5,643 nucleotides of DNA, from positions 1-5,643 of the forward strand of contig CAIVCU010000125.1 in NCBI GenBank assembly GCA_903904495.1, in the 5' to 3' direction. Positions 1-5,265 of this stretch are shown here, one piece after another. The stretch's first letter is position 1. Each line of letters starts with the position of its first letter. The notes under the pieces are model-generated. The model did no database searches. It saw only the letters and a list, made by a program, of their open reading frames with translations, and was not told where the DNA came from. The position numbers and the translations under genes were made by a program. The stretch comes from an uncultured Chlorobiaceae bacterium (GTDB lineage Bacteria; Bacteroidota; Chlorobiia; Chlorobiales; Chlorobiaceae).

Positions 1-20
1 CATGCTTACTGAGACTAACA

Positions 21-293
21 ATGAATATTTACATTGGTAATTTGCCTTACACTGTTACTGAAGATGATCTTCGTGATGCATTCTCTCAATTCGGACAGGT
101 TGACAGCGCGAACATCATAAACGACAAATTTTCAGGCCGTTCCAAAGGGTTCGGATTTGTTGACATGCCAAATGAAAGTGAAGCCCGTGAAGCCATCGAA
201 TCGATGAATGACAAAGATTTGAAAGGCCGCACTATAAAGGTAAACGAGGCGAGACCTCGCGAAGAAAGACCGGAAAGAAGAGAGCGCTATTAA
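21..293 (+). CDS. Small RRM-domain RNA-binding protein (cold-shock/Rbp type)
   Basis: A 90-residue protein that is essentially one RNA recognition motif, expected to bind single-stranded RNA in the cytoplasm. RNP2 is visible at residues 3-8 (IYIGNL) and RNP1 at 42-49 (KGFGFVDM), with the aromatic positions Y4, F44 and F46 that stack on RNA bases. The beta-alpha-beta-beta-alpha-beta length fits a complete RRM. It ends in a short charged tail rich in Arg and Glu (about residues 78-90), where related bacterial proteins often have a Gly- or Arg-rich tail. In cyanobacteria such single-RRM proteins are often cold-induced; that role here is inferred from family. The ATG at 21 starts directly at the RRM. 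No strong Shine-Dalgarno is visible in the 20 nt upstream, and the promoter lies outside the window. The family call is secure; the RNA target is unknown. Confidence 0.93.
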   Translation: MNIYIGNLPYTVTEDDLRDAFSQFGQVDSANIINDKFSGRSKGFGFVDMPNESEAREAIESMNDKDLKGRTIKVNEARPREERPERRERY

Positions 294-308
294 ACTTTTC
301 AGTTATCA

Positions 309-358
309 CTATACAAAGCCGGACAGAAAACAGGAACTGTCTGGCTTTGTCAGTATAG
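309..358. terminator. Hairpin between convergent genes, possible bidirectional terminator
   Basis: A 13-bp stem pairs 314-326 with 337-349 (one G-U pair on the + strand) around a 10-nt loop. It extends by 5 bp (309-313 with 354-358) across a 4-nt bulge. It sits between the stop of the RRM gene (293) and the stop of the leftward ferritin-like gene (378), where a shared terminator is expected. Neither strand has a run of T directly after the stem, so it is not a textbook intrinsic terminator. It may work with a weak tail or mainly protect the 3' ends. Confidence 0.55.
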
Positions 359-377
359 CGGGGAAATGAAACACCCG

Positions 378-875
378 TTACGGCTTTACTAGAAAAACAC
401 CAAGGTCCTCGAGAAGAGCCTGCAGGTCCTCTTCATGTTCGACTTCGTCCTGAAGAATCTGAACCGCAAGATTATAGGTAACCGGGTCCTTGAGCCCTAT
501 CTCCCCGATAATGCTGTTATATACATTAATCGCACACTGCTCGCCAGAGATGTTCTGCTCAAGAATCTTTTTAACAAAAGGATCATCGGGAGAAGCATAT
601 CCGCAGTTCGACCAGGTAAACCACTCGCGTGGGCTGGTAATTGGCGTCCCGCCAAGCTGAATGATCCTTGTCGTTATCATGCCGGCATGACGGAGCTCAT
701 CTGCTGCATGCTGAAGAAGTTCGACAATCACGGCATCTTTCATTGGCCCCTTAACCACCTTTGATCCAAGCCAGTACTGATAATAGGCAAGCCATTCGTC
801 CGCGTATGCCTTGTTAAGCAGTTCAAGTACGCGAGGGAGATTCTCTCCAACAATTTCCCGTCCTTTTGTGCCCAT
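378..875 (-). CDS. Ferritin-like diiron protein (bacterioferritin/Dps-like)
   Basis: A 165-residue, mostly helical protein with the ligand pattern of a ferritin-like four-helix bundle. E27, the E60-x-x-H63 pair, E112 and the E144-x-x-H147 pair give a two-Glu/ExxH bacterioferritin-type diiron site. The length matches Dps and bacterioferritin subunits (about 160-170). The likely role is iron oxidation and storage or peroxide detoxification in the cytoplasm, probably as an oligomeric cage; this is inferred from the family. Two cysteines, C91 in the loop between the central helices and C114 two residues after E112, resemble the cysteine pair of Dps-like (DPSL, 'thioferritin') proteins. The start at 875 is supported by a good ribosome binding site 6 nt upstream. 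It follows the epimerase on the same strand after 37 nt, so the two are probably co-transcribed. A rubrerythrin-like protein is less likely, as no rubredoxin domain is present. Confidence 0.88.
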   Translation of the reverse strand: MGTKGREIVGENLPRVLELLNKAYADEWLAYYQYWLGSKVVKGPMKDAVIVELLQHAADELRHAGMITTRIIQLGGTPITSPREWFTWSNCGYASPDDPFVKKILEQNISGEQCAINVYNSIIGEIGLKDPVTYNLAVQILQDEVEHEEDLQALLEDLGVFLVKP

Positions 876-881
876 AAAACA

Positions 882-888
882 CTCCTTT
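882..888 (-). promoter_or_regulatory. Ribosome binding site of the ferritin-like gene
   Basis: On the minus strand this reads AAAGGAG, a near-complete Shine-Dalgarno, with 6 nt between it and the ATG that ends at 875. It is the clearest ribosome binding site in the window. It allows independent translation of the second gene of the leftward pair and fixes its start. Confidence 0.8.
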
Positions 889-912
889 GTTATGTACTAT
901 TCGTGAATCTGT

Positions 913-1854
913 TTATTTATTATTTTTCACAAGGTCCTCAAGTGCTTCAACCAGATCCGGGAATCTGAAAGTAAACCCGTGAGTCTGCAGAAAACCGGGC
1001 TTGACTTTCTGGCCTTTCACGGCATATTCGCCACCTTCACCCATAAGAAGCTGAACGGCTAATTTCGGGATGGGTAACAGGGATGGCCGACCAAGAACCT
1101 CACCTAGTCGAGAGGCAAACGCTTTCATGGAAACCGGTTCAGGACTGACGACATTGACCGGACCGGTATATGAAGGATTATCGATCGCTTCAAGAATGCA
1201 GGCAATTTCATCGTCGATATGAATCCAGGATATACACTGTAAACCTGACCCAATGGGCCCGCCAAGAAAAAAGTTAAAGGGTGTAAGCATTTTCTGCAGC
1301 ATACCCCCTTTTGTTGACAGCACAATTCCGGTTCTCAAAAGGACCAGACGCACTCCTGTTTTTTCAGCTTCAAGTGCCTCCTTTTCCCAATCGATACAGA
1401 TTTTCGCAAGAAAATCCCTTCCTTTAGAGCCTGACTCGACAATATCCGGTGAATCACTACTGCGATCAAAAGAGCCATAGTAGCCAATAGCAGATGCAGA
1501 AATAAAAACCTGCGGTTTTTCGGTCGCACCGGCAATCGCAGATACCATATGCCGTGTACCGAGAATTCTTGAATTATAACACTCTTCCTTGTGAGCTTCA
1601 TTCCACCGACTTTCAAGCAGGGGCTTTCCAGCAAGATGAATGACGGCCTTTGCTCCATTAATAAAGCCGGTCCACTCGCCGCTTTCCATATACGGGTCCC
1701 ACTTGATATAACCGGCAGCACCTGATATTTTCCTTGCCGCACTCTCTGGTGAACGGGAGAGCAGAACGACTTTTTCTCCCCGATTAATCAGCTTCAGAAC
1801 AAGTTCAGCGCCTATGACGCCGGTAGCTCCGGTAATAACTATATGACCTTTCAT
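913..1854 (-). CDS. NAD(P)-dependent epimerase, TIGR01777/SDR39U1 (YfcH-like) family
   Basis: A 313-residue extended short-chain dehydrogenase. The Rossmann dinucleotide motif TGATGVIG is at residues 8-15, with HLAG at 73-76. The ISASAIGYYG block (118-127) contains the family's conserved serine and tyrosine region, and LLRTGIVLS (172-180) is also typical. The C-terminal part, about 255-305, matches DUF1731, including VKPGFLQTHGFTF (285-297), which is diagnostic of the TIGR01777 group. Length is normal (about 300). These proteins are annotated as sugar-nucleotide epimerases, but the physiological substrate is generally unknown, so no reaction is assigned. The ATG at 1854 is right at the Rossmann strand, and no Shine-Dalgarno is seen before it. 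It is the first gene of a leftward pair with the ferritin-like gene (37-nt gap); no functional link is evident beyond position. Confidence 0.92.
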   Translation of the reverse strand: MKGHIVITGATGVIGAELVLKLINRGEKVVLLSRSPESAARKISGAAGYIKWDPYMESGEWTGFINGAKAVIHLAGKPLLESRWNEAHKEECYNSRILGTRHMVSAIAGATEKPQVFISASAIGYYGSFDRSSDSPDIVESGSKGRDFLAKICIDWEKEALEAEKTGVRLVLLRTGIVLSTKGGMLQKMLTPFNFFLGGPIGSGLQCISWIHIDDEIACILEAIDNPSYTGPVNVVSPEPVSMKAFASRLGEVLGRPSLLPIPKLAVQLLMGEGGEYAVKGQKVKPGFLQTHGFTFRFPDLVEALEDLVKNNK

Positions 1855-2226
1855 ATACTAATTCAGTTGTAGTGAAAAAACACGTTCACAAAAATGCAAC
1901 TTAACCGTTTACTGAACGGGCAATTAGGCATAAGAATTCCCGTAATAGGAAAAGAAAATGCCATTTTCAACACATAATACTGCAATACAATATATTGGGC
2001 TCACTCTTCGTATATCTAAAGCGGAAATAGAGATAGCCGTTAGTGTAAGGGAAATATAACTTCGGTGCCGTGTTGTCGCTTTGAAAAAGAATAAAGTCAA
2101 TAATCAAACATATACCCGACAGGATAGAGGGGGTGAAAGCTGAACAATGAATTTTCAGCGTGAGGAATACGTTACATTTTTTTTACAGCTCTTTATCATC
2201 ACTAACTGACCTTACGGTTTTAATAG
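1855..2226. other. Intergenic region between divergent epimerase and ArsA-type genes
   Basis: 372 nt with no convincing gene, between starts that diverge. It holds the leftward promoter candidate at 1942-1970 and a small inverted repeat at 1905-1919 (CCGTT, 5-nt loop, AACGG) between that promoter and the epimerase start, possibly an operator. A G-rich, Shine-Dalgarno-like stretch (about 2127-2134) precedes a 20-codon open frame (2147-2209) that may be chance. No clear rightward promoter for the ArsA-type gene could be picked out. Confidence 0.5.
1942..1970 (-). promoter_or_regulatory. Candidate sigma70-type promoter for the epimerase-ferritin pair
   Basis: On the minus strand TTGAAA (1965-1970) is followed after 17 nt by TATTAC (1942-1947). 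This is 5/6 and 4/6 to the -35 and -10 consensus at the ideal spacing. It would give an untranslated leader of about 80 nt before the ATG at 1854. It rests on consensus matching only. Confidence 0.3.
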
Positions 2227-3363
2227 ATGAGAACCATTATTTTCACCGGAAAAGGAGGGGTAGGAAAAACTTCAATCGCTGCTGCCACTGCCGTCAAGGC
2301 TTCGTCAATGGGTTTTAATACTCTTGTGATCTCTACCGACCCGGCACACAGTCTCGGGGATTCATTCGACATCGAGCTCGGGCCTTCTCCCATCAAAATC
2401 TCTGAAAAACTTTTTGGACAGGAAGTTAGCGTCTATGGCGACCTTACCTTGAACTGGGAGGTTGTGAGGGCTCACTTTGCCCACATCATGGAGGTACAGG
2501 GAATCAAGGGTATCTATGTCGAGGAGATGGGTGTCCTTCCGGGTATGGAGGAGCTTTTCTCGCTTTCCTATATTAAGCGATACAGCGAATCAAAGGAGTA
2601 CGACCTTCTTGTTGTTGACTGCGCCCCGACCGGCGAAACTCTCCGGCTGCTCTCCCTGCCCGAAACGTTCGGATGGATGCTGAAGATGATAAGGACCCTT
2701 GAAAAATTTGTTGTTAAACCGTTAATACGCCCACTGTCAAAAAAAATTGGCAGGCTTCATGACCTTGTGCCCGAAACAGAGGTCTATGACCAGATCGAGC
2801 ACCTCTTTACTTCAGTCGAGGGCATTATCGCTCTCTTGTCCGATGGGACACAAACAACGGTCAGGCTTGTCATGAACCCGGAGAAGATGGTTATAAAGGA
2901 GTCGATGCGGGCACTCACCTACCTCAACCTTTACGGTATCACGGTTGATCAGGTCGTGATTAACCGGGTCTTCATAAATGAAATTGACGGTCAGTACATG
3001 GATGAATGGAAGAACATCCAGCATAAATATATTGAGCAGATCGAACGTTCATTTGCTCCCATCCCGATTACCAAGGTACCTCTTTTCCGTCGTGAGGTAC
3101 TCGGGCTTGAGATGCTGAAAGAGGTTGGCGAAGTGGTCTACGGGGATACAAATCCTCTTGATATTTTCTATCACGAAGAGCATACTGCCATTACAAAAAT
3201 CAGCGACGGGCATTATATCATGAAACTTCGTCTTCCGTTCGCCTTCGACAACAAAATGGAAACCAACGTCCTTCAACTCGGAGACTCGCTAACGCTGAGA
3301 AATCGGCAATTACCAGAAAGGGGTTATTCTTCCTCTTTTTCTTGCAGGAATGAGGGTTGCTGA
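2227..3363 (+). CDS. ArsA/Get3-family ATPase with frameshifted C-terminal HSP20-like domain
   Basis: A single-domain ArsA-type P-loop ATPase. The deviant Walker A motif GKGGVGKT is at residues 8-15, switch I DPAHS at 38-42, switch [10 protein letters not shown] at 131-138, and the ArsA signature [11 protein letters not shown] at 216-226. From about residue 320 the sequence enters an HSP20-like domain typical of ArsA homologues in green sulfur bacteria (LRLPFAF at 334-340, then LGDSLTLR at 351-358). After R358 the frame gives an unrelated 20-residue tail and stops, while the expected continuation is in the +1-shifted frame (see 3298-3429). The only cysteine before the shift is C132, so the arsenite-binding cysteines of plasmid ArsA and the CxxC of Get3 are missing. 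Arsenic transport is therefore not supported, and the client is unknown. In-frame TAA-TAG immediately before the ATG makes this the only possible ATG for the P-loop; no Shine-Dalgarno is seen. The ATPase core could still function if the protein is stable. Confidence 0.9.
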   Translation: MRTIIFTGKGGVGKTSIAAATAVKASSMGFNTLVISTDPAHSLGDSFDIELGPSPIKISEKLFGQEVSVYGDLTLNWEVVRAHFAHIMEVQGIKGIYVEEMGVLPGMEELFSLSYIKRYSESKEYDLLVVDCAPTGETLRLLSLPETFGWMLKMIRTLEKFVVKPLIRPLSKKIGRLHDLVPETEVYDQIEHLFTSVEGIIALLSDGTQTTVRLVMNPEKMVIKESMRALTYLNLYGITVDQVVINRVFINEIDGQYMDEWKNIQHKYIEQIERSFAPIPITKVPLFRREVLGLEMLKEVGEVVYGDTNPLDIFYHEEHTAITKISDGHYIMKLRLPFAFDNKMETNVLQLGDSLTLRNRQLPERGYSSSFSCRNEGC

Positions 3364-3429
3364 AGCGATCACAATCAATGGCTGAAGATAGATTTCAGAA
3401 AAAAAGAAGCAGATGCTTCACTGAACTGA
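3298..3429 (+). pseudogene. Out-of-frame 3' end of the ArsA-type ATPase gene
   Basis: From 3302 the next frame reads [20 protein letters not shown] and continues to a stop at 3383-3385. This fits the missing HSP20-like strands directly after LGDSLTLR. One extra A in the AAA run at 3300-3302 would explain the break. From 3382 the original frame can be read again as LKIDFRKKEADASLN to a stop at 3427-3429. That resembles the usual final strand of such domains, so a second, compensating shift near 3380 is possible but weaker. The undamaged protein would have been about 386-400 residues. Whether the change is real or a sequencing error cannot be told here. Confidence 0.65.
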
Positions 3430-3499
3430 CAGCTCCCAGCTCGACTTCTGCCAACTAGAAATATCAAGCGAAGAAAGATACTTGAACAATGGGAAGCAC

Positions 3500-3533
3500 A
3501 AACAACAAGAGTGACGTGACCACTCTTGTTGAA
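3500..3533. repeat. 34-nt direct repeat with palindrome, copy 1
   Basis: Identical over 34 nt to 5526-5559, in the same orientation. Inside it, CAACAAGAGTG pairs perfectly with CACTCTTGTTG across a 7-nt asymmetric centre (ACGTGAC), 29 nt in all. The matching stops abruptly on both sides. This copy lies just 5' of the recombinase C-terminal fragment. Its peptide reading NNKSDVTTLVE (the one used in copy 2) is in a different frame from the fragment that follows. Confidence 0.9.
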
Positions 3534-3888
3534 AAAAATGCTTGTCAGCGGGGCTATTCGACAGTCACTGATAAATTCGGTTCAGGAACCCTATCTTCAA
3601 ACATTCCTTACATTTGACCTCATTCCACAAAGAAATCTGCGAGATACACGCTATTCAAATGAACAAAAGCATCTCTATAACACCATCAGCGACATGCGCA
3701 GCAGAGGAAATAATGACAGAGAAATATCTGACTATTTGAATACCCAAGGGTTTAAGACATTATCAGGAAAACGATTTGACAGCAGCAGTGCCTATGATAT
3801 TGTGAGAAAAAGAAACATGCGGTTAAACATCCTGAACAAAGAGGCACCAGCAGTATTACGCAACTTTGGGATTTTCATTTTACAATGA
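3526..3888 (+). pseudogene. Serine recombinase C-terminal fragment
   Basis: An open frame of 120 codons, but only from TTG 3526 or ATG 3538. Its sequence resembles the far C-terminus of large serine recombinases rather than a complete protein. From about residue 19 (VQEPYLQTFLTF) it reads as family-like. The block at residues 49-99 (HLYNTISDMRSRG, then NDREISDYLNTQGFKTLSGK, then SSSAYDIVRKRNMR) is the helix-turn-helix-like 'REIADYLN...GKxF...VYxIxKRR' end of such proteins. The resolvase catalytic domain, the recombinase domain and the zinc ribbon are absent upstream. The first 18 residues overlap the 34-nt repeat in a foreign frame and are probably not native. It is most likely a non-functional remnant related to the fragment at 5266-5643. 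No ribosome binding site is visible. Confidence 0.7.
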
Positions 3889-3949
3889 CACCACCGTTGC
3901 TTTGTCTGGAGTTGTTTCCCGACTGACCATTTTGGCGGAATACACTTAC

Positions 3950-4010
3950 CGCAGTAAAAAGCACCCGTATTCTAATTATATATGGTAGAGTGTGGATGCT
4001 CTTTACTGCG
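3950..4010. repeat. Inverted repeat with 14-nt arms
   Basis: CGCAGTAAAAAGCA (3950-3963) is the reverse complement of TGCTCTTTACTGCG (3997-4010) except for one position. The arms are separated by 33 nt of AT-rich sequence containing TTATATATGG. It lies in non-coding DNA after the recombinase fragment. It could be a small palindromic mobile element, the joined ends of a lost insertion, or a protein binding site. No T run follows, so a terminator is unlikely. Confidence 0.7.
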
Positions 4011-4248
4011 TAATATTCTGCGAAATCTTGAACTAACACCACGCCCAGAGGGTATCCTTATTCATTATCAATGTTTTGAACACCATGAGTAATTACGGTT
4101 GGTGATGGCGATTTGCTCTTCGAATTTTGGCTCAAGCCAGGTGTTGATAAGTTTGCCTTGTCAGTTCCCTTCACGTCTCTTCCTGAAACAAATTATCGAT
4201 GGGCATAAACCGATAGAAACAACACTATTCACTTTTTCTAATAATTGG

Positions 4249-4278
4249 TTGAAAATAAAAAGATAAAAGCAATATACA
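4249..4278 (+). promoter_or_regulatory. Candidate distal promoter of the beta-barrel gene
   Basis: TTGAAA (4249-4254) and TATACA (4273-4278) are spaced by 18 nt in AT-rich DNA. The match is 5/6 and 4/6 to consensus. It would give a leader of more than 200 nt. TTGACA at 4298-4303 is a perfect -35 but has only a badly spaced TAAGAT (14 nt) after it. Confidence 0.25.
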
Positions 4279-4396
4279 TTAATGTTGTTTTTTATCCTTG
4301 ACAACGCCTTAATGCTGTAAGATACAAGTCATCGAATGTTGATATTTTTGTGAGAAAACATTTTTTCATACATTTATGTGTGTGTTACCCGTTAGT

Positions 4397-4402
4397 TATA
4401 AT
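4397..4402 (+). promoter_or_regulatory. Candidate proximal -10 element of the beta-barrel gene
   Basis: A perfect TATAAT at 4397-4402 lies about 105 nt before the signal-peptide ATG. The -35 region at 17-18 nt (around 4373-4379) is poor, so an activator or a different sigma specificity would be needed. Transcription from here would start near 4409 and include the whole likely coding region. Confidence 0.3.
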
Positions 4403-4507
4403 ATCTGAATAATGACCAGTTGGATACATCAGTAAATGGGCTGGTTATGTTACCTGTTAGGTAGAGTAGGCAAAGGTATTGTCTTTTTTAACTCATCAGA
4501 AATCACA

Positions 4508-5137
4508 ATGAAAAAATTTCTTGCTTGCTGTGGGGTCGTTTTGACTGCTGGAATGCTGAGAGTTCCTGCTTATGCCGCTGATTCTACTTCCTATTATGTC
4601 AGTGGTGATGTAGGCGCTTCGTGGTTTAATAATGTCAGTCCAACAGATCCAGTTACAAACCAGCCGCAGGGCGTCTCCTCATTTGATGGTGGCATTAACG
4701 TCTTAGGTGCTCTCGGTGTTAAGTGGTGTGACAATTACAGGCTTGAGGCTGAATACGGGTATCAACGGAACAACCTGGCGAAGTCTGGTGGGACTGATTT
4801 ATTAGGGAATATTTCAGTGACTTCTGTTTTAGCAAATGGTTACTATGAAGTAAAACAAAATGGTTTTGTTCCCTATTTTACAGCCGGACTTGGTTGGGCA
4901 AGTATAGGGATAAATAATGTTGGTTCTGTAGATTATCCTAATGATTTAATAAATGAAAGTCATTCTGCGTTCGCTTGGCAACTCGGTGCAGGTGTTGCCA
5001 TTCCAGTGTCTAAAAACATAGATATTGACGTTCGCTTCCGCCATTTTGAAACCAGTAAAATTAGTCTCGATAATCAACAGGGAGATTTTAACATATCAAG
5101 TAACAGCGTTTTGGCTGGCTTGAGGTTAGGGATCTAA
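4508..5137 (+). CDS. Outer-membrane beta-barrel protein (OmpA/Opa-like small porin fold)
   Basis: Predicted 209-residue secreted protein. Residues 1-23 form a Sec signal peptide: MKK, a hydrophobic core, and an AYA cleavage site before ADSTSYY. The mature part alternates short amphipathic strands with polar turns, as in eight-strand barrels of the OMP_b-brl type. Examples are YYVSGDVGASWF (29-40), VPYFTAGLGW (121-130), FAWQLGAGVAIPVS (155-168) and IDIDVRFRHF (171-180). The final strand SVLAGLRLGI (200-209) is beta-signal-like but ends in Ile, not the common Phe. Function is unknown; porin, adhesin or surface antigen are all possible. The frame is open to an ATG at 4436, but 4508 is preferred because only it begins at the signal peptide. 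Neither start has a strong ribosome binding site. The gene is visibly more AT-rich than the ArsA-type gene and lies between recombinase remnants, which hints at acquisition by transfer. A strong terminator follows. Confidence 0.85.
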   Translation: MKKFLACCGVVLTAGMLRVPAYAADSTSYYVSGDVGASWFNNVSPTDPVTNQPQGVSSFDGGINVLGALGVKWCDNYRLEAEYGYQRNNLAKSGGTDLLGNISVTSVLANGYYEVKQNGFVPYFTAGLGWASIGINNVGSVDYPNDLINESHSAFAWQLGAGVAIPVSKNIDIDVRFRHFETSKISLDNQQGDFNISSNSVLAGLRLGI

Positions 5138-5156
5138 GTCGAACTGATATTTTTAT

Positions 5157-5184
5157 AAAAAGGGGGCTTCAAGCCTCCTTTTTT
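5157..5184 (+). terminator. Intrinsic terminator of the beta-barrel gene
   Basis: AAAAAGGGGGC (5157-5167) pairs with GCCTCCTTTTT (5173-5183), with one G-U pair, around a TTCAA loop. A run of six T (5179-5184) ends the structure. It begins 19 nt after the stop codon at 5137. The A-rich left arm means it may also act on the opposite strand. Confidence 0.9.
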
Positions 5185-5265
5185 AATGCCCATCCTTCCT
5201 CACATTCATAGATATCACATTTAATCAAAAATAATAAGCAAATCATCATAAACATGAATAATTAA

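Larger units (their letters stand above)
3889..4507. other. Gene-poor region upstream of the beta-barrel gene
   Basis: About 620 nt without a supportable gene. The left half (3889-4200) has a large inverted repeat (3950-4010) and only short, start-less open frames, such as 4068-4160 on the minus strand. It looks like decayed mobile-element or intergenic DNA. The right half (4200-4507) is AT-rich and holds promoter-like sequences and a 13-nt imperfect direct repeat in front of the beta-barrel gene. Confidence 0.5.

Noticed and set aside
435..764. Open frame on the + strand opposite the ferritin-like gene
   Set aside because: It is a shadow of a well-supported gene: no domain-like sequence and no ribosome binding site.
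1125..1742. Several open frames overlapping the epimerase (both strands)
   Set aside because: They are out-of-frame readings of a gene with full family motifs; their translations show no recognisable pattern.
2147..2209. 20-codon open frame before the ArsA-type gene
   Set aside because: It is too short to support as a gene, and its Shine-Dalgarno-like stretch is about 12 nt away, longer than usual. It is kept only as part of a finding.
2812..3276. Minus-strand open frames inside the ArsA-type gene
   Set aside because: They are antisense shadows of a gene with clear ATPase motifs.
3500..3533. Palindromic repeat as an intrinsic terminator
   Set aside because: On the + strand the stem is followed by a run of A, not T. 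On the minus strand the tail is only weakly T-rich and no minus-strand gene lies upstream of it.
3489..3617. Small + strand frame from ATG 3489 through copy 1 of the repeat (MGSTNNKSDVTTLVEKNACQ...)
   Set aside because: It shares NNKSDVTTLVE with the other recombinase fragment because of the repeat, but stops soon after and is not in frame with the recombinase C-terminus. It was not called as a gene.
4068..4160. Minus-strand start-less frame reading LINTWLEPKFEEQIAITNRN
   Set aside because: It has protein-like composition and might be a decayed gene piece, but it is only about 30 codons, has no start, and matches no family I recognise.
4436..4507. 24-residue N-terminal extension of the beta-barrel protein
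   Set aside because: The ATG at 4508 begins a canonical signal peptide; an upstream extension would bury it, and there is no ribosome binding site for 4436.
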